Source: an uncultured Maribacter sp. (GTDB lineage Bacteria; Bacteroidota; Bacteroidia; Flavobacteriales; Flavobacteriaceae). Taken from it: a DNA stretch of 64,000 nucleotides. The position numbers were made by a program, and so were the translations under genes. The notes beneath the pieces are model-generated. The model saw only the letters and a program-made list of their open reading frames with translations, did not search any database and was not told the DNA's origin. The stretch is taken from the NCBI RefSeq assembly GCF_947495965.1, contig NZ_CANMBB010000010.1:1-64000 (forward strand), read 5' to 3'. Positions 10,787 through 22,100 of this stretch are shown here, one piece after another (position 1 is the stretch's first letter; every line of letters starts with the position of its first letter).

Positions 10787-12718
10787 CTATTTTAAAATAA
10801 TAAACTCCGACCTACGATTAAGCTCATGGTCCTTTCCTTTGCAACGAATACCATTAGCACAATTGTTTATAAGTTTGGTTTCACCGTATCCTTCTCCTTC
10901 TAGTCTATCTTTAGATATTCCTTTAGATATCATGTAATCTACAGTTGCCTGTGCTCTCTTTTTTGATAACCATAGGTTATAAGAATCTTTACCTCTACTA
11001 TCTGTATGCGAGTTAACTTTTATTTTAAGGCTAGGATATTTCTCCATTGCGGCAATTACTTTTTGCACTTCAATTTCTGAGTCTTTACGAATGTCATATT
11101 TATCAAAGTTAAAATATATAGTACTTAGCTGCAATAATTTAGCTAAATCATCTCCATATCCTCCAGAAACCTTATCTCTTTCTAAATAAAAATCAATAAT
11201 TTTAGCTTTACCATCAGATTTCCCTAAATATTCCTCTGCAGGCACATAACCTTCCATTATTGCTCTAACAAAATTACCTTGATTGCAATCTAAGTCTATA
11301 GAATATGTACCGTTAGAATCTGTTATAGCAGAAGATATTTCTGTATTATTTTCGTCAATGATTTTTATAGCTGCACCTGCCAGTACCTCGTTAGAAATTT
11401 TATCTCTTACTGTTCCAGTTACTGCCTGATGGCAATCCAAAAGTAAAGGTTCATTCTCTATAAAACTATATATATCATCTGCTCCTTTCCCTTCTTCTCT
11501 ATTAGATGCAAAATAACCTTCTTTTGTATCCGAATTAAAAATAAAAGTAAAATCATCCATTTTACTATTAACAGGTTCCCCTACATTAACCACAGAACCA
11601 TTTAGTTTTCCGTCCGAAACATTAGTTGCAAAAACATCTAATCCTCCTAGTCCTGGGTGCCCGTCTGATGACATGTATAAAACATCCTCAGTAGTTATAA
11701 AAGGAAATGTTTCTCTAGCCTCTGTATTTATATTACTCCCTAAATTTTCAGGGCTACCAAGAGTTCCATCTTCATTTATACGAACTCTATATATATCTGA
11801 TGCACCAAATGTTCCTGGCATATCTGATGCAAAATACAAAGTACTTTCATCATTACTCAAAGCTGGGTGGGCTACAGAATAAGAATCACTATTAATAGGC
11901 AACTCTTCTATATTAGACCAAACACTGGTACTATCTATATATGTTGCTTTAAATATTTTAAGTCGAATAACTCCTTTATCGTCTTTTATATATTTACCAT
12001 TTTTAAAATTATTTCTTGTGAAATAAAGTGTACTTCCGTCTTTAGTAATTGCAGATGTAGATTCATGTAAACGCGTATTTACTTCTTTCCCTAATTTAAC
12101 AACAGAAGAATCATTTGTATCATACAAATCTAGAAAATCCTTAGAGTTCCATGTATGCCTATACCTTGCTAAATTTCCTGTATCTCTATCCGAAGAAAAT
12201 ATTAACCCCTCTTTATAAAAAGATGGAGCAAATTCTGTATATGAAGTATTGTATTCAAAAGGTTTTATAGTATACCTACCAGAGTTCTTTTTAATTTCTT
12301 TTAAATAATTTTTTTCTTCCTTAAAACCATTTGCTCTAGCATCATTATCTGTTATTTCCGAGAATTTATCCATTACTGCATTAGACCCCTCATAATCTCC
12401 TAATGATTTTAAAGTTTGTGCATATCTAAAAAAATATTCTGGACCAACATCTTTACCGTAATCGTCTATTAATCTCTTATATATATCTGAAGCTTGTTTA
12501 TAATTTGCATTAAAATAGTATGAGTTTCCCAAATTTTTTAGCAAATCTGCAGAAACATATCCTTTATCTAATACTTTTTTATAAATATCTATAGCTGGGC
12601 TAAACGAATATTCTTCATATTCACTATCTGCTTTTATAACTCTTTTTTCTTGCGAAATAGAATTTACTGCAATTAGAGATGAAAAGACAAAAATGAGTAT
12701 TTGTATACTTTTTTTCAT
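10787..12718 (-). CDS. OmpA-family outer membrane protein with TPR, PD40/WD40-like and carboxypeptidase-regulatory-like regions (T9SS-associated type)
   Basis: 643 aa; C-terminal NFDKYDIRKDSEIEVQKVIAAMEKYPSLKIKVNSHTDSRGKDSYNLWLSKKRAQATVDYMISKGI OmpA domain; directly downstream of a PorP/SprF gene. Confidence 0.9.
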   Translation of the reverse strand: MKKSIQILIFVFSSLIAVNSISQEKRVIKADSEYEEYSFSPAIDIYKKVLDKGYVSADLLKNLGNSYYFNANYKQASDIYKRLIDDYGKDVGPEYFFRYAQTLKSLGDYEGSNAVMDKFSEITDNDARANGFKEEKNYLKEIKKNSGRYTIKPFEYNTSYTEFAPSFYKEGLIFSSDRDTGNLARYRHTWNSKDFLDLYDTNDSSVVKLGKEVNTRLHESTSAITKDGSTLYFTRNNFKNGKYIKDDKGVIRLKIFKATYIDSTSVWSNIEELPINSDSYSVAHPALSNDESTLYFASDMPGTFGASDIYRVRINEDGTLGSPENLGSNINTEARETFPFITTEDVLYMSSDGHPGLGGLDVFATNVSDGKLNGSVVNVGEPVNSKMDDFTFIFNSDTKEGYFASNREEGKGADDIYSFIENEPLLLDCHQAVTGTVRDKISNEVLAGAAIKIIDENNTEISSAITDSNGTYSIDLDCNQGNFVRAIMEGYVPAEEYLGKSDGKAKIIDFYLERDKVSGGYGDDLAKLLQLSTIYFNFDKYDIRKDSEIEVQKVIAAMEKYPSLKIKVNSHTDSRGKDSYNLWLSKKRAQATVDYMISKGISKDRLEGEGYGETKLINNCANGIRCKGKDHELNRRSEFIILK

Positions 12719-12728
12719 TTTTTATATT

Positions 12729-13682
12729 TTAAAAGAATCTAGGTGAAACTAATCTTCTAAATGATTTAACTAACTCATAACGTAAAAACACCTCAAAAGA
12801 ACCATCATTAAATTGTGTTCCTCCTAAATCTGTTGTTTCTCTGTCGTAAGCAAGACCTAACATAAATTGATCTGATAATTGAAACCCTACCATACCACTT
12901 ACTGCTGCATCCCATCTATATGCTGCTCCAAAAGTAAAACGATCGTTATACATAAAATTCGCAGAAAAATCTACTTGCAACGGAGCTCCACCCACAACTT
13001 TGGTCAACAATGCTGGTTTAAATTTAAAATCTCCATTTAAATCAAAAACATAGCCCGTAATAAAATAAAAATTTATTCTTTCTTTAGATACAAACTGCAC
13101 TGAATTTGCTTCCGTTTGAGAATTATCAAAATGCTCTGTCTGTAATAAATTAGGAGCAGATAAACCTGCGTAAAACCTATCGGTATGATAATATATTCCT
13201 AATCCAAAGTTTGGAGAAAATCTATTTTCTATATTATCTGTTCGTACTACATCATCATCAAAATTACGTAGACCATTAAAATCTAAATTAAGCATATTAC
13301 CTCCTGCTTTTAAACCAAAAGATAATTTTCCCTCCAAGGATACGTCTATTGTATAGGATAAAACAGCATCAAAATAAGTTTCCTGTACTACGCCATCTCC
13401 AATTTCATCATTAACAATAGAAAAACCATATCCTAATTTACTATTTCTTATAGGTGAGTGCACATTAAGAGTTTGCGACTTTGGTGCGCCATCTAAACCT
13501 ACCCATTGTGCTCTATACAGAGCAGCAACACTTAATTGCCCCCTTGAGCCCGCATATGCAGGATTAACACTCATCGTATTAAACATATATTGCGTATACT
13601 GAGCATCTTGTTGTGCCTGAACATTTTCTAAGAAAATAAAACCTAAAAGTATTAATGCTAAAAATCTTTTTTTAATAATCAT
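12729..13682 (-). CDS. PorP/SprF family type IX secretion system membrane protein
   Basis: 317 aa; QDAQYTQYMFNTMSVNPAYAGSRG signature after a signal peptide. Confidence 0.93.
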   Translation of the reverse strand: MIIKKRFLALILLGFIFLENVQAQQDAQYTQYMFNTMSVNPAYAGSRGQLSVAALYRAQWVGLDGAPKSQTLNVHSPIRNSKLGYGFSIVNDEIGDGVVQETYFDAVLSYTIDVSLEGKLSFGLKAGGNMLNLDFNGLRNFDDDVVRTDNIENRFSPNFGLGIYYHTDRFYAGLSAPNLLQTEHFDNSQTEANSVQFVSKERINFYFITGYVFDLNGDFKFKPALLTKVVGGAPLQVDFSANFMYNDRFTFGAAYRWDAAVSGMVGFQLSDQFMLGLAYDRETTDLGGTQFNDGSFEVFLRYELVKSFRRLVSPRFF

Positions 13683-13687
13683 GTGTT

Positions 13688-16600
13688 TTATAATTGATTA
13701 CTTACATAAATATAACCACTATTGGTTACATGTTTAAGACTATCGTTTTGGTTATCATATTCAAATATATAAAAATATACTCCAGCTGGTAAGTATTCTC
13801 CTCCACTTACAGTTGACCTACCTTTTGATCTTCCGTCAAAAACATTATTTTGATTATTATATTCTTCTCCTTCATAAACCGCTACTCCCCAACGGTTAAA
13901 TATTTTTAAAGAATTATTAACTGCATTCTCTACACCACGTATAAACAGAAAATCGTTTTTACCATCAGAGTTTGGTGATACTATTTGATTAATTTCTATT
14001 TCAACGATTTTAGGAGAATCATCAACTGGATCTAAATAATCTGTAATACCATCGCCATCGGTGTCATCATTCGTTGGGTCGCCATCACCATCTGCATCTT
14101 CATCTGGTGTATTGATTCCATCCCCATCATCATCTAAATCTCTATAATTTACATCTTCTGTACCATCAGTATCTGGTAAATCATTTGCTGGATCATTAAT
14201 CTCATCATTTACATCAAAACCATCATTAACATCACTGCCTTCATAACCATCATCTAAACCATCGCCATCGGTATCTATCCCTGTATAGGTGTGGTCTGGA
14301 GCCCCATCAAAATTAAAGTCATTACCCTCGTTATTATCTGGAACACTATCATTATCACTATCTAAATCTAAGTAATCCTCATTATCTTCTCCGTCTGTAT
14401 TTACAGGAGTCAGTCCTTTTGGATAAGCAGTATTTAATCCATTGTTATTTTCATATGTTGTTGCATCATCTTCATTTGGTGCTATATAACCGTCCGTAGT
14501 TTGTGCTTCTACATTATCTGGAATACCGTCATTATCTGCATCTATATCTAAATAGTTTGGAATACCGTCTTCATCTGTATCTAATGGATTAGTTAACGGA
14601 TTATCATCTCCATCTAAATTTGGATCCTCATCCATATCTAAGATACCATCATTATCATCATCTAAATCTACATAATCTGGAACGCCATCACCATCCGTGT
14701 CTGGACGATCATCTGTTGGGTCTAAATAATCTGGTGTGCCATCTCCATCCGTATCATCATTAGTAGGATTACCATCGCCATCTAAATCTTCATCTGGTGT
14801 ATCTATTCCATCTCCGTCGTCATCTAAATCTCTATAATTTACATCTTCTGTACCATCAGTATCTGGTAAATCATTTGCTGGATCATTAATTTCATCATTT
14901 ACATCAAAACCATCATTTACATCACTTCCTTCATAACCATCATCTAATCCATCCCCATCGGTATCTACTCCTGTATAAGTCTGGTCTGGAATTCCATCAA
15001 AATTAAAGTCATTCCCTTCATTATTATCTGGAACACTATCATTATCACTATCAAGGTCTATATAATCTGGCGTGTCTTCACCATCTGTATTAACTGGTGT
15101 TAAACCATTTGGATACGCACTGTTTAATCCTTCATTAGTTGTATAAGTAGCTGCATCATCTTCATTTGGTGCTATATAACCGTCCGTAGTTTGTGCTTCT
15201 ACATTATCTGGAATACCGTCATTATCTGCATCTATATCTAAATAGTTTGGAATACCGTCTTCATCTGTATCTAATGGATCTGTTGATGGATCATTATCTC
15301 CATCTAAATTTGGATCCTCATCTATATCTAAGATACCATCATTATCATCATCTAAATCTGCTACATCTGGAACACCATCTCCATCCGTATCCAGACGATT
15401 ATCTGTTGCGTCCAAATAATCTGGAGTACCATCGCCATCGGTATCATCATTAGTAGGATCACCATTACCATCTGCATCTTCACCTGGTGTGTCTATTCCA
15501 TCTCCATCATCATCTAAATCTCTATAATTTACATCTTCTGTACCATCAGTATCTGGTAAATCATTTGCTGGATCATTAATTTCATCATTTACATCAAAAC
15601 CATCATTTACATCACTTCCTTCATAACCATCATCTAATCCATCGCCATCGGTATCTACTCCTGTATAAGTCTGGTCCGGAATTCCATCAAAGTTAAAATC
15701 GTTTCCTTCATTGTTATCTGGAACACTATCATTATCACTATCAAGGTCTATATAATCTGGTGTATCTTCTTCGTCTGTATTAACTGGTGTTAAACCATTT
15801 GGATACGCACTGTTTAATCCTTCATTAGTTGTATAAGTAGCTGCATCATCTTCATTTGGTGCTATATAACCGTCCGTAGTTTGTGCTTCTACATTATCTG
15901 GAATACCGTCATTATCTGCATCTATATCTAAATAGTTTGGAATACCGTCTTCATCTGTATCTAATGGATCTGTTGATGGATCATTATCTCCATCTAAATT
16001 TGGATCCTCATCCATATCTAAGATACCATCATTATCATCATCTAAATCTGCTACATCTGGAACACCATCTCCATCCGTATCTATACATACTATTGGAGCT
16101 ACTCTAATACTAATTCCATGAGTATTTAGCGGGTTAGTATCTGTAGAATAAAATTCTACTTCATTAATATCTGTATTAGAAATCCAATCAAAACCTCCTG
16201 GATTTTTAATCGTTATTCCTCCTGAATTTTCAACATAATAATTATTTCCTTCATTATTTGCCTCAAAACCACCTACTAAATTACTAATGAATGAATAAGA
16301 TGTATTTCCAGAATCCAATATACCATCTCTGGTTGATGGATATATAACATCGGAGTGGTGTAATATACCTACTACAGCCACTGTTCCTGAAAATTTAAAT
16401 TTAGTGGTTTGAGTATTGTATAAAATAAACTCATTATCAGATGTAGTACTAGCTCCAATAACACTAACTATTACACTTCCTGCTGGTAAATTCCATTTAT
16501 AACTTATATCAACATCTAAACTTTCTAAATCTCCGTCAACATAAGATGTAGGGTAATTAAAATCTTCCGGAAGAATGTAAACAAAATTATCAGGTAAACA

Positions 16601-16708
16601 CTCTATATCATTTGCAAAATTTACAAATGGAAGAAACATTAATAATGTACAGATTATTCTTTTTTTAAAAAAAAGATTATTCTTAAATAAGCTCGTAAAA
16701 AGTTCCAT
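13688..16708 (-). CDS. Thrombospondin type 3 repeat secreted protein with gliding motility-associated (T9SS type B-like) C-terminal domain
   Basis: 1006 aa; [22 protein letters not shown] repeats; C-terminus [47 protein letters not shown]...[12 protein letters not shown]. Confidence 0.93.
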   Translation of the reverse strand: MELFTSLFKNNLFFKKRIICTLLMFLPFVNFANDIECLPDNFVYILPEDFNYPTSYVDGDLESLDVDISYKWNLPAGSVIVSVIGASTTSDNEFILYNTQTTKFKFSGTVAVVGILHHSDVIYPSTRDGILDSGNTSYSFISNLVGGFEANNEGNNYYVENSGGITIKNPGGFDWISNTDINEVEFYSTDTNPLNTHGISIRVAPIVCIDTDGDGVPDVADLDDDNDGILDMDEDPNLDGDNDPSTDPLDTDEDGIPNYLDIDADNDGIPDNVEAQTTDGYIAPNEDDAATYTTNEGLNSAYPNGLTPVNTDEEDTPDYIDLDSDNDSVPDNNEGNDFNFDGIPDQTYTGVDTDGDGLDDGYEGSDVNDGFDVNDEINDPANDLPDTDGTEDVNYRDLDDDGDGIDTPGEDADGNGDPTNDDTDGDGTPDYLDATDNRLDTDGDGVPDVADLDDDNDGILDIDEDPNLDGDNDPSTDPLDTDEDGIPNYLDIDADNDGIPDNVEAQTTDGYIAPNEDDAATYTTNEGLNSAYPNGLTPVNTDGEDTPDYIDLDSDNDSVPDNNEGNDFNFDGIPDQTYTGVDTDGDGLDDGYEGSDVNDGFDVNDEINDPANDLPDTDGTEDVNYRDLDDDGDGIDTPDEDLDGDGNPTNDDTDGDGTPDYLDPTDDRPDTDGDGVPDYVDLDDDNDGILDMDEDPNLDGDDNPLTNPLDTDEDGIPNYLDIDADNDGIPDNVEAQTTDGYIAPNEDDATTYENNNGLNTAYPKGLTPVNTDGEDNEDYLDLDSDNDSVPDNNEGNDFNFDGAPDHTYTGIDTDGDGLDDGYEGSDVNDGFDVNDEINDPANDLPDTDGTEDVNYRDLDDDGDGINTPDEDADGDGDPTNDDTDGDGITDYLDPVDDSPKIVEIEINQIVSPNSDGKNDFLFIRGVENAVNNSLKIFNRWGVAVYEGEEYNNQNNVFDGRSKGRSTVSGGEYLPAGVYFYIFEYDNQNDSLKHVTNSGYIYVSNQL
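14020..16089 (-). repeat. Three tandem 690-bp (230 aa) coding repeats inside the TSP3 protein
   Basis: The [18 protein letters not shown] DNA recurs at 14671, 15361 and 16051, exactly 690 bp apart; first two protein copies nearly identical. Confidence 0.9.
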
Positions 16709-16958
16709 AAGTGGTAGTAATTTTAGTTTTACTTATCACCATGGCTAGTAAGAAAATTTATAAATAGTAAGATGCTGGGAGCATTGTATATTATAACGCA
16801 AGATAAATGTAAAAATCTTTTCATCAAATTCTTTTCTCTCCATAAATTGTGTAAATTCTTTAAAAAACTAATATCCTCGTTAAAAGGTTACTCATTCTCA
16901 GTACAGAAACAGTTTGTCGATAAAATTGGATTTTTTTTAAATTTTGCAACAATGCATT

Positions 16959-16988
16959 TCATCGACAAAAAGTGCGTTTTGTCGATGA
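16959..16988. promoter_or_regulatory. Perfect inverted repeat TCATCGACAAAA-agtgcg-TTTTGTCGATGA; further TTTGTCGAT half-site at 16913
   Basis: 12-bp arms with 6-nt spacer in the divergent intergenic region between the TSP3 gene and prfC. Confidence 0.6.
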
Positions 16989-17086
16989 TTGATTTAAAAA
17001 AATTAGATGATATTACTTTCTTATATTAAGAACAACTCCGTAAAATAGTTTTATATTTTACCTTACTTTTGCACCAAATTTATACC

Positions 17087-18676
17087 ATGGATTTTAAGAC
17101 CGAAATACAACGAAGGAGAACATTTGGGATAATATCTCACCCAGATGCAGGAAAAACCACTTTAACAGAAAAGTTATTATTATTTGGAGGCGCTATACAA
17201 GAAGCCGGAGCTGTAAAAAATAATAAAATAAAAAAAACTGCCACCAGTGATTTTATGGAAATTGAAAGACAAAGAGGTATTTCTGTTGCAACTTCTGTCT
17301 TAGCTTTTATATACAATGACAAAAAGATTAATATTTTAGATACTCCTGGTCACAAGGATTTTGCAGAGGACACGTTTAGAACACTAACCGCTGTTGATAG
17401 TGTTATTGTTGTTATTGATGTTGCAAAAGGTGTTGAAGAGCAAACTGTAAAATTAGTAGAAGTTTGTAGAATGCGTAACATACCAATGCTAGTTTTTATT
17501 AATAAATTAGACAGAGAGGGTAAAGATGCTTTTGATTTATTAGATGATTTAGAACAAAAACTCGGCTTAAAAGTAACTCCTCTAAGTTTTCCTATAGGTA
17601 TGGGGTACGACTTTAAAGGTATTTATAATATATATGAAAAAAATGTAAACCTATTTAGTGGTGATAGTAAAAAAAACATAGAAGACACTATTGCTATTGA
17701 TGATTTACAAAGCCCCGAACTAACAAAACTAATTGGAGAAAAAGCTGCAAACACATTACGAGATGATCTAGAATTAGTAAGTGGCGTTTACCCAGAATTT
17801 AACAAAGAAGCTTATTTAAAAGCAGAACAACAACCTGTTTTTTTTGGGTCTGCACTAAATAACTTTGGGGTGCGCGAACTATTAGATTGTTTTATAAATA
17901 TTGCCCCACCTCCTAGACCAAAATTAGCGGAAGAAAGATTAGTAAATGCTAATGAAAAAGAGCTTTCTGGTTTTGTATTTAAAATACATGCCAATATGGA
18001 TCCAAAGCATAGAGACAGATTAGCATTTGTAAAAATAGTTTCTGGAACTTTTGAAAGAAACAAACCATATTTACATGTACGTCAAGGTAAAAAATTAAAG
18101 TTTTCAAGTCCTAATGCCTTTTTTGCGGAAAAAAAAGAAATTGTTGACATCTCTTATCCTGGAGATATTGTAGGGCTTCATGATACTGGAAACTTTAAAA
18201 TTGGTGACACTCTTACTGAAGGAGAACAATTAAACTATAAAGGTATTCCTAGTTTCTCTCCAGAACATTTTAGGTATATAAATAACGCTGACCCTTTAAA
18301 ATCTAAACAACTTTACAAGGGAATTGACCAATTAATGGATGAAGGTGTAGCACAGCTTTTTACTTTAGAATTAAATGGCAGAAAAGTAATTGGTACAGTT
18401 GGAGCTTTACAATTTGAAGTGATTCAGTATCGTTTAGAGCATGAATATGGTGCAAAATGCAGCTATGAAAACTTCCCAGTACATAAAGCCTGTTGGGTAG
18501 ACCAATCTAACAACAAAACAGATGAATTTAAAGAGTTTATCCGCGTTAAACAGAAGTTTTTAGCAAAAGATAAAAAAGGGCAACTAGTTTTCTTAGCTGA
18601 TTCAAATTTCTCTCTACAAATGACACAGCAGAAATATCCTAATGTAAAATTACATTTTACTTCTGAGTTTGATTAG
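17087..18676 (+). CDS. prfC: Peptide chain release factor 3
   Basis: RRRTFGIISHPDAGKTTLTEKLLLFGGAIQEAGAVK, GTPase motifs NKLD and DTPGHKDF; ATG at 17087 preferred over the TTG at 17069. Confidence 0.95.
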   Translation: MDFKTEIQRRRTFGIISHPDAGKTTLTEKLLLFGGAIQEAGAVKNNKIKKTATSDFMEIERQRGISVATSVLAFIYNDKKINILDTPGHKDFAEDTFRTLTAVDSVIVVIDVAKGVEEQTVKLVEVCRMRNIPMLVFINKLDREGKDAFDLLDDLEQKLGLKVTPLSFPIGMGYDFKGIYNIYEKNVNLFSGDSKKNIEDTIAIDDLQSPELTKLIGEKAANTLRDDLELVSGVYPEFNKEAYLKAEQQPVFFGSALNNFGVRELLDCFINIAPPPRPKLAEERLVNANEKELSGFVFKIHANMDPKHRDRLAFVKIVSGTFERNKPYLHVRQGKKLKFSSPNAFFAEKKEIVDISYPGDIVGLHDTGNFKIGDTLTEGEQLNYKGIPSFSPEHFRYINNADPLKSKQLYKGIDQLMDEGVAQLFTLELNGRKVIGTVGALQFEVIQYRLEHEYGAKCSYENFPVHKACWVDQSNNKTDEFKEFIRVKQKFLAKDKKGQLVFLADSNFSLQMTQQKYPNVKLHFTSEFD

Positions 18677-18692
18677 CAGGATTTTCTAAAAT

Positions 18693-18729
18693 AAAAAAAG
18701 CGATGAAATTAAATTTCATCGCTTTTTTT
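18693..18729. terminator. Bidirectional intrinsic terminator between convergent prfC and the DUF3467 gene
   Basis: A7-GCGATGAAA-ttaaa-TTTCATCGC-T7. Confidence 0.85.
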
Positions 18730-19036
18730 ATGCTTCACCAGTTGGTCCAAAATTCATTGGAATAGGTTGCTGCTCATAATCTTTAATAACTCCATGGGCT
18801 TTTTCAAACCGATCTACATTATCACTTAAAGCTCTTAAGAACTTTTTAGCATGCTGTGGCGTTAACACAATTCTACTTTTTACCTTCGCTTTTGGAGCGC
18901 CAGGCATCATACTTATAAAATCTACAACAAACTCAGAAACAGAATGATTAATTACTGCAAGATTGGAATAAGTTCCTTCTGCAGTTTTTTCATCTAATTC
19001 TATATTTATTTGTTGTTTTTTAGATTCTTCACTCAT
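18728..19036 (-). CDS. DUF3467 family protein
   Basis: 102 aa; YSNLAVINHSVSEFVVDFISMMPGAPKAKVKSRIVLTPQHAKKFLRAL. Confidence 0.85.
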   Translation of the reverse strand: MSEESKKQQINIELDEKTAEGTYSNLAVINHSVSEFVVDFISMMPGAPKAKVKSRIVLTPQHAKKFLRALSDNVDRFEKAHGVIKDYEQQPIPMNFGPTGEA

Positions 19037-19103
19037 AATACTATTTCTAAATTAATACTCTTATAAAACTCTACTATTGTAAAGTTAGTATAGAAAATAA
19101 CTA

Positions 19104-19139
19104 TAAAAAAATAACCCTCGATTTTCATCGAGGGTTATT
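19104..19139 (-). terminator. Intrinsic terminator of rpoC
   Basis: Minus strand AATAACCCTCGAT-gaaa-ATCGAGGGTTATT followed by a T run, just after the rpoC stop. Confidence 0.85.
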
Positions 19140-19145
19140 CTTAAT

Positions 19146-22100
19146 TTAAAACTTTAAAGCTTCTTTACGAGCCATAATTTCATCGTACTCTTCTTTAGAT
19201 CCAACAATGATATTATCATAATCTCGCATTCCTGTTCCTGCAGGTATTTTATGACCTACAATTACATTTTCTTTCAATCCTTCTAAAGTATCTACTTTAC
19301 CACTTACAGCAGCTTCATTTAATACTTTAGTTGTTTCCTGGAAGGAAGCAGCCGATATAAATGATTTCGTCTGTAAAGATGCACGTGTAATACCTTGAAG
19401 TATTGGAGTTGCTGTAGCAGCTACTGCATCTCTTGCTTCAATTAAGTTTTTATCTTCTCTTCTTAAGATAGAATTTTCATCTCTAAGTTCTCTGGCAGTA
19501 ATAATTTGACCCGCTTTTATAGTGTCAGACTCTCCTGCATCAGTAATAACTTTTTTACCATATATTTCATCATTCTCAACAATAAAGTCTTGCTTGTGAA
19601 TTAATTGGTTTTCTAAGAAAATAGTATCCCCTGGATCAACAATACGCACTTTACGCATCATTTGTCTTACAACAACCTCAAAGTGTTTATCATTAATTTT
19701 CACCCCTTGTAAACGATATACTTCTTGTACTTCGTTAACTAAATATTGCTGTACAGCAGATGGGCCTTTAATTTTAAGAATATCTTCTGGAGTAATTGAA
19801 CCATCAGAAAGTGGCATACCAGCTCTTACATAATCATTTTCCTGAACTAAGATTTGATTAGAAAGTTTTACTAAATACTTCTTAACTTCTCCTAATTTAG
19901 ATTCAATAATTATCTCACGGTTACCTCTTTTAATTTTACCAAAAGAAACCACACCATCAATCTCAGATACAACTGCTGGGTTAGATGGGTTACGAGCTTC
20001 AAATAACTCAGTAACTCTTGGAAGACCACCTGTAATATCACCAGCTTTAGCAGATTTACGAGGAATCTTAACTAAAATTTGTCCTTCTTTAATCTTATCA
20101 TTATCATCTACCATTAAGTGAGAACCTACTGGTAAGTTATAAGAACGTAAAACTTCATCGCCATTCTTAATTAATAATGTTGGTATTAATTTTTTGTTTC
20201 TAGATTCAGAAATTACTTTCTCTTGGAAACCTGTTTGTTCATCAATTTCAACTTGATAAGTAACCCCTTGCTCAATATTCTCGTAAGAAATTTGACCTGG
20301 GAATTCAGAAACAATTACACCATTATATGGATCCCAAGAACAAACTACATCTTCTTTCGCAATTTTAGCTCCATTCTCAATAAATAATTGAGAACCATAA
20401 GGAATGTTATTTGTACTTAAAATAATTCCAGACTTAGGCTCTACAATTTTAATTTCTGATGTTCTAGATATTACAATTGTTGCTGGGTTCCCTTCAGAAT
20501 CCTCTCCAGTAACTGTTCTTAAATCTTCTATCTCTGCAACACCTCCAAATTTAGCGATAAGCTTGTTATCTTCAGAAATGTTACCTGCAATACCACCTAC
20601 GTGGAAAGTACGTAGTGTTAACTGTGTACCTGGTTCTCCAATAGATTGTGCCGCAACAACACCAACAGCCTCACCTCTTTGTACCATCTTATTTGTAGAT
20701 AAGTTTCTACCATAACATTTAGCACAAATACCTTTCTTAGCTTCACAAGTTAAAGCAGAACGTACTTCAACTTTTTCTATTGGTGATTCATTAATCTTCT
20801 TCGCATCAGATTCCATTATTTCCTGACCAGCAGTAAGTAATTGTTCTTCTGTTAAAGGATTATATACATCATGTAAAGAAACTCTACCTAAAATTCTAGC
20901 TCCTAAAGTTTCTACAACTTCTTCATTCTTTTTAAGTGCCTGTACTTCAACACCTCTTAATGTTCCACAATCTTCAATGTTAATAATAACATCTTGAGAA
21001 ACATCAACTAAACGACGTGTTAAGTAACCTGCATCAGCAGTTTTAAGTGCTGTATCGGCAAGACCTTTACGTGCACCGTGCGTAGAGATAAAGTATTCCA
21101 AAATGGAAAGACCTTCCTTAAAGTTAGAAAGAATCGGGTTTTCAATAATCTCTCCACCACCTGCAGTAGATTTTTTAGGTTTCGCCATTAATCCACGCAT
21201 ACCTGTTAACTGACGGATTTGCTCTTTAGAACCCCTCGCACCAGAATCAAGCATCATATATACCGAGTTAAATCCTTGCTGATCTTCTCTAATACGCTTC
21301 ATAGCTAACTCTGTTAACTGTGCATTGGTAGAAGTCCAAACATCAATAACCTGATTATAACGTTCGTTATTAGTAATAAGACCCATGTTATAATTTGCCA
21401 TAATGCCGTCTACTTGACCATTAGCATCTGCAATCATTTCATGTTTCTCTTTTGGTATAATAATATCACCTAAACTAAAAGATAATCCACCTCTAAAGGC
21501 ATAGTCATATCCTAAAGTCTTAATTCTATCTAAGAAATCTGCTGTTGTAGGAACATCCGTTACAGCTAAAATTCCACCAATAATATCTCTTAATGATTTC
21601 TTGTTTAAGACATCATTAATATATCCTGCTTGTTCAGGAACTCTCATATTAAACAATACTCTACCTACTGTTGTTGGTATAATCTTGTTTACTAATTCTC
21701 CTTCTTCATTAAAATCTTTAGCACGAACTTTAATTCCGGCATTAAGATTTACCATTCCTTCATTTAAAGCAATCTCTACTTCTTCATAAGAATAGAAAGT
21801 TAACCCTTCTCCCTTAATAGGAACTTCTGGTGTAGACTTTCTTTCCTTAGTCATATAGTAAAGACCTAAAACCATATCCTGAGAAGGTACAGTAATAGGA
21901 GAACCATTTGCTGGGTTCAAAATATTTTGAGAAGCTAACATTAATAGTTGTGCTTCTAAAATAGCCTCTGGCCCTAATGGTAAGTGAACCGCCATTTGAT
22001 CCCCATCAAAATCGGCGTTAAATGCCGTACAAGCTAATGGGTGTAAACGTATTGCCTTACCTTCAATTAATTTAGGTTGGAAAGATTGTATACCCAAACG

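Noticed and set aside
14020-16089. Regular direct repeats as a possible CRISPR array
   Set aside because: The period is 690 bp and in frame within a coding protein; no short repeat/unique spacer pattern.
15193-16107. Plus-strand ORFs of 86 and 74 aa ([26 protein letters not shown]...)
   Set aside because: Antisense shadows of the TSP3 repeats; His/Tyr/Leu-rich composition reflects the reverse complement of Asp/Gly codons.
16772-17029. 85-aa plus-strand ORF before prfC
   Set aside because: AT-rich, no recognisable motif, and overlaps the inverted repeat and promoter region; likely chance ORF.
20404-20715. Plus-strand ORFs antisense to rpoC, rpoB, rplL, rplA, rplK and tuf
   Set aside because: Each lies opposite an unambiguous housekeeping gene and shows no family motif.
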